Below are positions 1 to 6,954 of a stretch of DNA of 64,000 nt, in pieces. Below the pieces are notes generated by a model. That model searched no databases, was not told where the DNA came from, and worked only from the letters and a program-made list of their open reading frames with translations. Both the position numbers and the translations under genes were made by a program. The first letter of the stretch is position 1, and each line of letters opens with the position of its first letter. This stretch comes from Nostoc sp. LPT (GTDB lineage: Bacteria; Cyanobacteriota; Cyanobacteriia; Cyanobacteriales; Nostocaceae), in assembly GCF_017115165.1 (NCBI RefSeq), contig NZ_JABXKF010000145.1:124001-188000 (forward strand). The letters are read 5' to 3'.

Positions 1-175
1 ATTTTATCGCTTGGATTAAATTTTCCATAATCAACAGTCGCAGTTTTATTCAGCACTACAACTAAAAATTATGTGTTATAAATAACAGAAAGGTTAAGGG
101 TAATATTCCTTAAACAATATTGCTTTAATTGAATATAGAGAGTCTGTATTTTTAACTAGCTTTTATCCAGAAAAA

Positions 176-556
176 CACTTAGGTAGGAGCATCACATTAG
201 ATTGCCTCCAGCTTTAATGTACTAACACGATCGCACCTTTCCTCAACCCTCCCCAGTCAATCCATTAAACGCCATATTTTCCATAAAAGTATCGCGTTTT
301 GTCTTGGGTTGTAAATCAACTTTTGAACTCGTAAACTAACTTTTGTGACTTGTAAAGCAGCTTTTGCGACTCGTAAACTAGCTTTTGCGACTCGTAAACT
401 AACTTTTGAACTCGTAAACTAACTTTTGCGACTTGTAAACTAACTTTTGAACTCGTAAACTAGCTTTTGCGACTTGTAAACTAACTTTTGAACTCGTAAA
501 CTAACTTTTGAACTCGTAAACCTGTTATTGTCAACGAATTTCAGCAAATTTATACT
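176..556. repeat. Long direct repeat D1, left copy
   Basis: This stretch and 4011-4433 share the same order of parts: CACTTAGGT, then a degenerate copy of the 3' end of the transketolase-like gene (CTTTAATGnACTAAC ... CCATTAAACGCCAT), then a 20/21-bp tandem array, then CCTGTTATTGTCAACGAA. Copies of this kind flank the accessory patch that holds the integron relic and the kinase. The sequence carries no convincing coding potential. The similarity is seen directly; descent from the 3' end of the gene at 4555-6768 is inferred. Confidence 0.75.
301..521. repeat. 20/21-bp tandem repeat array
   Basis: Around ten contiguous units built on AACTAACTTTTGAACTCGTA (20 bp) or AACTAGCTTTTGCGACTCGTA-like 21-bp variants follow one another without spacers. 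It lies inside repeat D1 and has a sister array at 4156-4404. The absence of spacers rules out CRISPR. Confidence 0.9.
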
Positions 557-561
557 AATTT

Positions 562-811
562 GAAAAAAGAATGCAACGATAGAATTTACGTCTTTGCACA
601 AGCGACCGTGATATTGACCTATTGGCAGGCGAATGCACTTGGTAATATCGCTGGAAGTCCAGTGCTTGGATGGCTTGCTACAATAGCTTCCCTGCGAACG
701 GCGCTGAGTGCGGGAACGCTGGTGTACATTACGACGATACCGATCTTACTCATCGCCCAGCGACGGTGGAAGCGCGCGCAGCAGATGCCTATGGTTACGG
801 AAGAACAGTAG
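562..811 (+). pseudogene. C-terminal fragment of an MFS-type transporter
   Basis: The reading frame encodes a hydrophobic stretch (GNIAGSPVLGWLATIAS, then TLVYITTIPILLIAQRR) ending in a basic tail. This is typical of the last two transmembrane helices of a major-facilitator transporter. The 5' part is missing: the frame runs directly out of repeat D1 near position 557, so only about 80 residues remain and no proper start or ribosome site is visible. Base composition is GC-richer than the host flanks. The fragment sits next to the attC-like site at 872-931 and is antisense to the cassette gene. It may be the remnant of a second cassette or of co-transferred DNA. The family call is by eye and moderate. 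Confidence 0.5.
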
Positions 812-871
812 CCTTTATGTAGCACAGGAGCAGACATCTGGGTTCGAGGTGAGAAGGCGCTTATTTCTGCC

Positions 872-931
872 GCCGAACGCCTGCGTCAGCCGCGCCCACT
901 GACGGACGTCGGCTGCACGCAATGGTTGGGC
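872..931 (-). mobile_element. attC-like integron recombination site
   Basis: Read on the minus strand this 60-bp imperfect palindrome starts with GCCCAAC (R'' type, consensus RYYYAAC) and ends with GTTCGGC (R' type, consensus GTTRRRY with one mismatch). Between them TGCGTGCAGCCG pairs with CGGCTGACGCA except for one unpaired G, the extrahelical base expected in attC L boxes. The central part is unpaired. It starts 4 nt after the stop of the monooxygenase gene, the normal place for attC in a gene cassette. Motifs and pairing are seen; recombination activity is inferred. Confidence 0.85.
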
Positions 932-2116
932 TATCCATCAGACTGAAAATGCCTTACCGTCAGTTTGACTTTTTGGTGTCGTCCCATGCGCGGCCCGATC
1001 GATCCGGGGCCAGACCTCGTTCGCCATCAGCTCCATAGAGCGTCGGGCGAGCGCTGGATTGGTCCAGTCGTGGCCCGTGTAGAGCAGTGTGCCGAACGCG
1101 CCGACCTCGTTGCGGAATGCAAGAATCTGATCTGCGACGCTCTGGGGGGTTCCCGCGATTACGAGACGCTCAATGCACCGCTTCGTAGAGAGCTCGGAAT
1201 CCGGCTGGTCGGGAAAGTCGCGCATGACGTCCAGCGCGCCGGCCTTCGCGAGCTTGGTCTTCATGACGTGGAAGTAGAAGTCGTGCGCGCCGTCCTCGCG
1301 ATGCACGTAGCGATGTGCCGTGGCCTCGTCATCGGCCACGAAAACGCTGCGCGCCACGCGCCACCCGGAAGCATCGGCACAGAGGCCCGCCGATCGCCGG
1401 CCTTCCAGGTAGTTCTTAATGTGGGCCCGGACGACATACGCACCCAGGTAGGTCGCCGAGATTCCGAACCAGCCGCGCGCTCCCGCGGCGTGCGGTCCCT
1501 GAGCGTCCGGTCGGATCGAGGTGATGGCGATGGGCGGATGGGGCTCTTGCAGCGGTCGGACAGCGACACCCACTCCGATGTTCCGATCAAGCGAGCGCTC
1601 GGTGGTGGTTCGGTAGAACTTGCCTTCGATCCGGTACGGCGGCTCTTCGCTCCAGATCCGGCATATATGTTCGAGCGCCTCCTGGGTCTTGCGTTTTCGG
1701 TCCGAGCCGAAATCTCCGAGGGCTTCTGCGTCGCCGGGAACGCCGGGTCCGACTCCCAGAATCAATCGACCCTGCACCAGGTGGTCCACCATCGCGACCT
1801 GCGCCGCCACCATCGCCGGGTGGTAGTTGGCGAGCGGAAGCACGCCGGTACCGAAGGTGATCGACGGGCACGCATCGGCAAGATTCGCAATGAAAGCGAG
1901 GCTCGAGGTGATCGTCTCGGCCGAGTCGACGAGATGCTCGCCGATGAAGGCCTCGCGGTAGCCGAGCCGGTCGGCGAGCACGACCGCTTCGCGATCCTCG
2001 CAAAGAACGTCCCCATAGGAACGAGACGGCGGGTGGACAGGCTGGATGAAGAATCCGAGCTTCAGGGAGTTCTGCATTGAGTCTTTATAGTCGTTCATTC
2101 GTTCCGTGCCGCCCAA
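878..2116 (-). mobile_element. Integron gene cassette carrying the LLM monooxygenase
   Basis: The cassette as it would be excised: its 5' boundary is G^TTGGGC on the minus strand (G at 2117, cassette from 2116) and its 3' boundary is the G of GTTCGGC in attC (878). Circularised, the cassette would have an R' box GTTGGGC, the exact complement of its own R'' box GCCCAAC at 925-931. This is expected only if the two ends belong to one cassette. The leader before the ATG is 18 nt and the attC follows the stop within 4 nt. The compact GC-rich unit contrasts with AT-rich DNA from 2118 on. Confidence 0.8.
938..2098 (-). CDS. Luciferase-like (LLM class) flavin-dependent monooxygenase
   Basis: The product of 386 residues fits the bacterial luciferase-like monooxygenase family, TIM-barrel enzymes that use reduced FMN and oxygen. 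Typical stretches are LKLGFFIQPVHPP near the N-terminus, EHLVDSAETI, GTGVLPLANYHPAMVAAQVA, and GRLILGVGPGVPGDAEALG in the phosphate-binding part. C-terminal GTPQSVADQILAFR matches family members that end with a substrate/flavin lid. The substrate is unknown. The gene is intact and visibly GC-rich with GC-rich third codon positions, unlike its neighbours. The start is placed at the ATG (2098) preceded by GGAAC; an in-frame TTG at 2116 coincides with the cassette boundary. It is the gene of the proposed integron cassette at 878-2116 and was most likely acquired from a GC-rich bacterium. Confidence 0.85.
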   Translation of the reverse strand: MNDYKDSMQNSLKLGFFIQPVHPPSRSYGDVLCEDREAVVLADRLGYREAFIGEHLVDSAETITSSLAFIANLADACPSITFGTGVLPLANYHPAMVAAQVAMVDHLVQGRLILGVGPGVPGDAEALGDFGSDRKRKTQEALEHICRIWSEEPPYRIEGKFYRTTTERSLDRNIGVGVAVRPLQEPHPPIAITSIRPDAQGPHAAGARGWFGISATYLGAYVVRAHIKNYLEGRRSAGLCADASGWRVARSVFVADDEATAHRYVHREDGAHDFYFHVMKTKLAKAGALDVMRDFPDQPDSELSTKRCIERLVIAGTPQSVADQILAFRNEVGAFGTLLYTGHDWTNPALARRSMELMANEVWPRIDRAAHGTTPKSQTDGKAFSV

Positions 2117-2123
2117 CTATTTA

Positions 2124-2370
2124 TTATACGGAAACTTTACGTATAATCTTTTTTTAATCCTGATATATCAGGCATTCTAAGGAAATCCTGTTTGAATATA
2201 CGGAAAACTTCTTTTTTACCCCCTTTTTTGGGTATTATACAGAATTTTTCCGTATAACCACCCTTCACAGGAGGATTATATGGAATTTTTCCTTATATCC
2301 CTTGGTGTTATCAAGAACTTTTCCGTATAACATCCTGATTTAGAGTATTAAACGGAATTTTTCTGTATAA
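2124..2370. repeat. Array of 23-bp palindromes between cassette and integrase relic (attI-position region)
   Basis: Imperfect palindromes of the form TTATACGG-AATTTTT-CCGTATAA occur at 2124-2146, 2196-2218 (right arm decayed), 2235-2257, 2276-2298, 2308-2330 and 2348-2370. The first is 7 bp from the cassette boundary and the last 5 bp before the integrase start codon. This is where an integron keeps attI, the cassette promoter and the integrase promoter. They could be integrase-binding sites, operators or an unrelated interspersed palindrome family; the sequence alone does not decide. Confidence 0.8.
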
Positions 2371-2375
2371 CACCG

Positions 2376-2691
2376 ATGGAACAACGCCCAAAGAAACTGC
2401 TTGAACAAGTACAAGATGTTATCCGGCTTAAAGACTATTCTTACCAAACAGAGAAGACTTACATTTACTAGATTCGACGCTATATCCTTTTTCATAATAA
2501 ACGCCATCCTTTCATACATGGGAAGTACCGAAATAGAAACGTTTTTAACGCATCTTGCGGTTAATGAAAATGTGGCTGCATCAACGCAAAATCAAGCACT
2601 TCATGCTGTTATTATAAGGAAACGATCGCCTTCTGATTTTAATTTAGCGATCGCATCTCAATACTGCTTAATTCTTAACCGAGAAGTATTG
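2376..2691 (+). pseudogene. Integron-type tyrosine recombinase (IntI-like), 5' relic
   Basis: From the ATG at 2376 the frame reads PKKLLEQVQDVIRLKDYSYQ then TEKTYIY followed by TAG at 2469-2471, then IRRYILFHNKRHP. After a frameshift near 2505-2517 it continues GSTEIETFLTHLAVNENVAA and STQNQALHAV. This is the N-terminal SAM-like DNA-binding domain of integron integrases (compare YSLRTEQAYVHWVR in IntI1). A HIP1-containing insertion separates ALHAVII from REVL. Similarity then stops at the D2 repeat, so the whole catalytic domain (Arg, His, Tyr residues) is gone. It is divergent from the cassette gene, as in working integrons, but cannot be active. Confidence 0.85.
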
Positions 2692-2890
2692 CTATTTATC
2701 CTGTCTGCTAAATTCTTTTAAATAAAAAAACGCAAATATACGCATTGCAACGTTATTTTCAGCGTTTGTATACGTATATTTGCGATAAAATTAAAAACAA
2801 TTCCAGCTTTAATGCACTAACGCGATCGCACGTTTCGTTAACGCTTCAGCAGTTAATCCATTAAACGCCATCAACTCTCCAGCACTGGCT
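2692..2890. repeat. Direct repeat D2, left copy (includes 3' end of transketolase-like gene)
   Basis: About 199 bp closely matching 4439-4636. The match runs from CTATTTATCCTGTCTGC through a hairpin (CGCAAATATACG at 2731-2742 pairing with CGTATATTTGCG at 2773-2784) into a copy of the last roughly 85 bases of the transketolase-like coding region, ending at CAGCACTGGCT. Unrelated sequence follows. Together the two D2 copies bracket the kinase gene. 2891-3081 shows only HIP1 sites and the terminator at 3019. Confidence 0.85.
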
Positions 2891-3018
2891 CGTACAAGTA
2901 CGTCCCATTGGTAAAAAATTGCGCGATCGCGACTGATGAATTAATGTGAACACTGCGATCGCATTTCCTCAACTTGTCTTATTTATCGCTTTATAACTGA
3001 AGTCGTGGCTATCCTAAT

Positions 3019-3040
3019 AAAACCTGCAAAGGCAGGTTTT
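3019..3040 (-). terminator. Hairpin terminator downstream of the kinase gene
   Basis: AAAACCTGC (3019-3027) pairs perfectly with GCAGGTTTT (3032-3040) around a 4-nt loop. On the minus strand the stem is followed by a T-rich run, and the kinase stop lies 40 bases upstream in that direction. Confidence 0.6.
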
Positions 3041-3081
3041 TAAAGGGAAAATATTGCTCAATTTTCCCAATTATTTATTAA

Positions 3082-3954
3082 TTACTGTTTTAATTTGCTT
3101 GCCTGTGATATTTCACGCCAAAAATCGAGGGCTGTTTGGGTTCTGTCAGCAACGTGTCTACGTAGCGCTTTTGCTATCGTGTACTTATATGGTGAAGAGA
3201 GCTTTTTTGCTAATTGGCGTGGCTTTCCTGCCAATATTTCTTCATATGTAAAAGGTGGAATATATCCAATTAATAAACTTAATAATAATAACCCTGTGTG
3301 GTATATATCTACCTGTCGTCCAATCTTTCCATATTCTTTGGGAGCAAGAAATTCCGGAGGCAGCATCCATTCTGCAAGTATAGTATTAAAAATATTAATA
3401 TCATTTTCTAATCTACTTATTCCTAAGTCTCCAATTTTGAACATAAAAACTGGCTCTTTATTTGGAATTAATCTATCGTACATCAATGAGACAAAAACAT
3501 TTCCAGGATGGATATCTTTGTGAACGTAACCAGCGCTGTGCATGAAGTGAATTCCACATAATAGGTCTCGTGCAAGGCATGGTAATAAAATCTCACCTGC
3601 TAAATCTGGTATCTCAAGCAAGTCTTTAAGTGTACAATGACAACGCTCTATAATTAGGTAAAAAGTATTACGATACTCAAAAGCATCATATATATAAGTA
3701 ATATTTGGATGCCGTAGGTGTACTAGCTTATTTAACTCTTCTGACCACTCTTGGTGAACCTGCTCATAAGTACGGTTTTGAGGCACAAGAACTTTAGCTA
3801 CTAGTTCATTTTCCCACTCATCTTGACATTCGTATACCAAGCCAAAGGAACCTTGTCCTAGACTTTCACCAATTAAGTATCTTTGATTAATAATATCTCC
3901 AGGTTGAGGAGGGCGAAACAACTTTGGTAGCTGGAATTTTTGACGATTAATCAT
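3082..3954 (-). CDS. Serine/threonine protein kinase (Hanks type)
   Basis: A compact single-domain kinase of 290 residues. Recognisable subdomains are the glycine loop GESLGQGSFGLVYE, VAKVLV with the ATP-anchoring lysine, HKDIHPGNV as the catalytic loop (HKD instead of HRD, Asp kept), and GDLGISRLE as a DFG variant (DLG). An APE-equivalent PPEF, the VDIYHTGLLLLSLL helix and a closing Arg-rich subdomain follow. There is no transmembrane segment or extra sensor domain, so it is probably cytoplasmic. ATG at 3954 is preferred because residues upstream of it (to 4005) look non-conserved. The gene stands alone between the two D2 repeats, next to the integron relic, so it may be an accessory gene. 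Its substrate is unknown. Confidence 0.85.
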   Translation of the reverse strand: MINRQKFQLPKLFRPPQPGDIINQRYLIGESLGQGSFGLVYECQDEWENELVAKVLVPQNRTYEQVHQEWSEELNKLVHLRHPNITYIYDAFEYRNTFYLIIERCHCTLKDLLEIPDLAGEILLPCLARDLLCGIHFMHSAGYVHKDIHPGNVFVSLMYDRLIPNKEPVFMFKIGDLGISRLENDINIFNTILAEWMLPPEFLAPKEYGKIGRQVDIYHTGLLLLSLLIGYIPPFTYEEILAGKPRQLAKKLSSPYKYTIAKALRRHVADRTQTALDFWREISQASKLKQ

Positions 3955-4010
3955 TGTGGCTTTAGCCTCATTATTAAAACCCCTATAATAGCAAATACTA
4001 CCCAAGAAAT

Positions 4011-4433
4011 CACTTAGGTGGGTGTATCACATCATATTATGTCTATTCAGCTTTAATGCACTAACATGATCGCACCTTTCGTCAAGCCTCCCCAGTCAAT
4101 CCATTAAACGCCATGTTTTCCATAAAAGTATCGCGCTTTGTCCTGGCTTGGAAATCAACTTTTGCGACTCGTAAACTAACTTTTGCGACTCGTAAACTAG
4201 CTTTTGCGACTCGTAAACTAGCTTTTGCGACTCGTAAACTAGCTTTTGCGACTCGTAAACTAGCTTTTGCGACTCGTAAACTAGCTTTTGCGACTCGTAA
4301 ACTAGCTTTTGCGACTCGTAAACTAACTTTTGAACTCGTAAACTAGCTTTTGCGACTCGTAAACTAACTTTTAAACTCGTAAACTAACTTTTAAACTCGT
4401 AAACCTGTTATTGTCAACGAAATTCAGCAAAAT
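4011..4433. repeat. Long direct repeat D1, right copy
   Basis: Same part order as 176-556: CACTTAGGT, degenerate transketolase-like 3' end (about 4049-4125), tandem array, CCTGTTATTGTCAACGAA. The right copy is followed at once by D2, so D1 and D2 abut here. At the left end D1 abuts the transporter fragment. Confidence 0.75.
4156..4404. repeat. 21-bp tandem repeat array
   Basis: About twelve units based on AACTAGCTTTTGCGACTCGTA, several identical in a row, with 20-bp variants at the right end. Because 21 is divisible by three the array gives an open frame of repeated KLAFATR, which is a by-product and not a gene. Confidence 0.9.
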
Positions 4434-4438
4434 TACCC

Positions 4439-4636
4439 CTATTTATCCTGTCTGCTAAATTCTTTTAAATAAAAAACGCAAATATACGCATTGAACGCAA
4501 TTTTTCAGCGTTTCTATACGTATATTTGCGATAAAACGAGAAACTATTCTAACTTTAATGCACTAACGCGATCGCACGTTTCGTCAACGCTTCAGCAGTC
4601 AATCCATTAAACGCCATCAACTCGCCAGCACTGGCT
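4439..4636. repeat. Direct repeat D2, right copy
   Basis: This is the parental-looking copy: it runs without a break into the coding region of the transketolase-like gene. It covers the hairpin behind that gene and its last roughly 80 coding bases. The left copy is at 2692-2890. Confidence 0.85.
4477..4530 (-). terminator. Hairpin terminator of the transketolase-like gene
   Basis: CGCAAATATACG (4477-4488) pairs perfectly with CGTATATTTGCG (4519-4530), with a further inner pairing of GAACGC and GCGTTT. It lies just after the stop codon of the minus-strand gene and is followed on that strand by TTTTTTATTT. A second copy sits in D2 left. Confidence 0.65.
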
Positions 4637-6768
4637 GTAGTTTCGCCACGCTTCCACGCAAAAGTGTCGCGCTTCACTGTACTCCGTAACAAAATTGGTT
4701 CGAGTACCGCCGCCGCACCACCCGTCACAGCAATTAACGCATCGCCATCAAATAATTCGGCAAATTTCGCATCATCTAAGAAACCGCCTTCGGGTTGGGA
4801 ACAGATATCCCACGCTGTATCATGGCTACGGTACAATTGCCGAGGATTGATAACAGAAACTATCTTCGCACCAATACCTTCAGTTTCCAAGAAAGCAGCA
4901 GCTTCAAATACTGGCATTAATGTCATATCACCAATTACAGCAAATACAACTTGTTTATCGCCAGCGACTTCGTGTAATAGCACTGCACCATCGCGCAACC
5001 CTTGACGAGTTTGTTCTAAAGTGGTGCGAATTTGCAACGGCGATTTACTTGCAGTAATTACAATTCCCTTATTCTTACTTTTCAATGCCCAGTCATAACA
5101 GACTTGAATACTGTTAGCATCAGGGGGAAATAATGGAAAAACATTTCCATTTCGCATCAAGGAAGCAAAGTAAGCCTCAATTTCAGGACGTTGGTGAGTC
5201 CAACCGTTGCGTCCTTGCTCTAATGCGCCAGCTGTGAATAAAGTAATAGTCGAGGGAGTTGGACGGCGCAATTCTGCCATTGCTTGAGTCACAGTTTGCC
5301 AAATTGGTACTCCGTTGATGGCAAAAGATTCGTAGGAACACCACAAAGTTCTCGCACCCATTAACGCCAAACCCGCAGCTAAACCGGCACAAGCATCTTC
5401 ACTCAATGGTTCATAAACTTGTCCGTTTGGCGCTTGATAATATAAGTCGTCGGTTGTGGGGTGGATAATCTTTAATGCTTGGTTGATGTTAGCAATTCCA
5501 GATGCTTCATTACCATCGGCGTTGGTGACAAGGAAATTCTCATCTTTATTTCCAACTATTCCTACCAATCGTCCCATCGCAGTTGTGGAAACTTTTGGTT
5601 CGCCACCGACTGCATATTCTTCTAAAGGTAATTCGCCTAATTCTGGCAATGGGAATTCAAATTCTGTCACCACAGTTTTGGCTGCTGGGCCACCACCAGC
5701 ACGTTCTGCATTTGTTCTAACCAATTGCCAAGCTTGGGCAGACAAAGCACGGGTTTGCAATGCACTAATAATATGAGGAGCATTTAGCGTATCTTTGGGA
5801 TAGAGATTGTGAGATTTTGCCCCCCGCGCGTGGACTCCTGCACCTTTGAGTTGTTTAATGATGAAGACGGTAAGTTTACCACCAAGGGCCGATCGCGCTG
5901 CTTTATCTACGCCGGAAAGTACTGCTTGAGTAAATTCTAGCCGCTTCTCAAAGGAAAAGGCGGTACTATCAACGTAATCCCCTGGTTGGTCTTGATCGTC
6001 GAAATCTTTGGCATCAACTAATACAACTTCATCAAAACCGTTACCTTGCCAATATGCTTGCATCTCTGGGTTGGTTTTTAGGGAAACCATGCTGTGATGT
6101 TCTTGGCTGTAACCGTTCCACACCAACACCGGTAAAAAGTTGGTGACATCAGGATAAGCAGTATGAAAGTGAGCGATCGCACTGACAATATAAGGCTCAC
6201 CCAATCCCCCATCCCCAACTGTAAAGGGGAATAATTTATCTTTGTGCAATAGTGCAGCCGCCATTGCAAAGTGTTGCCCTTGTCCCAAAGGCCCAGCAGG
6301 TGCGAGAATACCGGGAATGAAACCAGAAAGATGTCCTAATAATCCGTGCTTTTCTCGGAAGCGATCGCGCAATTGTTGGACTGTAAAAATTCCCATGTCC
6401 TCTAGGGAACGATCCAAGAACATAGCACAATAAAATCCAGGGGCGTGGTGTCCCACTTCGGTAATAATGTTCTTGTATCCCAGCATGACAAGAGATGCGT
6501 AAGCTTCTGCTTGGCTGGCGAATCCGCCGGGATGCCCAGAAGCTTTACTAGCTGTAACTTGCAAAATCAGGTAGCGTAAGGCATCGGCAGCCAGTAAAGT
6601 TTGATATACAGCTGCTTTGTCTGTGGGATCTGCGATCGCTATTTTGCCCGACTCAATAGCAGGAGTTGCACCATAAGTTTCAAAATCTGGTAAGGCTTCA
6701 CCAAAATATTGAATCCCTTCAGAAAAACCGGGAAGCGCTGAAGATGCCTTTGGGGAGATTGCAGTCAT
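4555..6768 (-). CDS. Transketolase/phosphoketolase-superfamily TPP-dependent enzyme
   Basis: A 737-residue thiamine-diphosphate enzyme. SGHPGG (about residue 78), GPLGQGQ (about 158) and VGDGGLGEP (about 183, the Mg/TPP-binding GDG) place it in the transketolase superfamily. A pyrimidine-binding region (EDACAGLAAGLALMGARTLW) and a transketolase-C-like end follow. It is longer than usual transketolases (about 670) and shorter than phosphoketolases (about 790). I do not see the phosphoketolase signature GDGEAETG, so sugar-phosphate metabolism is likely but the exact reaction is open. It is divergent from the P450 at 6955 across a 186-bp promoter region. The 3' end has been copied three times in the first 4.2 kb (near 211, 2804 and 4049). 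Confidence 0.7.
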   Translation of the reverse strand: MTAISPKASSALPGFSEGIQYFGEALPDFETYGATPAIESGKIAIADPTDKAAVYQTLLAADALRYLILQVTASKASGHPGGFASQAEAYASLVMLGYKNIITEVGHHAPGFYCAMFLDRSLEDMGIFTVQQLRDRFREKHGLLGHLSGFIPGILAPAGPLGQGQHFAMAAALLHKDKLFPFTVGDGGLGEPYIVSAIAHFHTAYPDVTNFLPVLVWNGYSQEHHSMVSLKTNPEMQAYWQGNGFDEVVLVDAKDFDDQDQPGDYVDSTAFSFEKRLEFTQAVLSGVDKAARSALGGKLTVFIIKQLKGAGVHARGAKSHNLYPKDTLNAPHIISALQTRALSAQAWQLVRTNAERAGGGPAAKTVVTEFEFPLPELGELPLEEYAVGGEPKVSTTAMGRLVGIVGNKDENFLVTNADGNEASGIANINQALKIIHPTTDDLYYQAPNGQVYEPLSEDACAGLAAGLALMGARTLWCSYESFAINGVPIWQTVTQAMAELRRPTPSTITLFTAGALEQGRNGWTHQRPEIEAYFASLMRNGNVFPLFPPDANSIQVCYDWALKSKNKGIVITASKSPLQIRTTLEQTRQGLRDGAVLLHEVAGDKQVVFAVIGDMTLMPVFEAAAFLETEGIGAKIVSVINPRQLYRSHDTAWDICSQPEGGFLDDAKFAELFDGDALIAVTGGAAAVLEPILLRSTVKRDTFAWKRGETTASAGELMAFNGLTAEALTKRAIALVH

Positions 6769-6954
6769 GCTGAGTACCTTTTGACGATGAGGTGAAACTG
6801 TAGATGCTTGTTGAATTTAACAAAAATTTTACATCTTCGAGGTTGTAACAGTTTATTGCTTTTTTGCAACGTTAGAATAAGTACTTTAAATGGTTACGCA
6901 ACCAAAATTTCAGTTAGTTGAAGTAGCAAAAAAATATTAAGCAGCAAAAAATTT

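Noticed and set aside
301-521. CRISPR array
   Set aside because: Repeats are contiguous without unique spacers, and no cas genes are in the window; the same applies to 4156-4404 and 35246-35482.
836-871. tRNA-like GGTTCGA sequence
   Set aside because: No cloverleaf can be formed around it; it is part of the GC-rich DNA beyond the attC-like site.
965-2080. Long plus-strand open frame of 371 codons
   Set aside because: It is the antisense frame of the GC-rich monooxygenase gene; the minus-strand product has clear family motifs and this one has none.
4113-4346. Open frame encoding KLAFATR repeats
   Set aside because: Produced by the 21-bp tandem array; no start context or homologous protein is recognised.
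4555-6768. Naming the enzyme phosphoketolase (xfp)
   Set aside because: The phosphoketolase signature GDGEAETG and the usual length near 790 are absent; left as a superfamily member.
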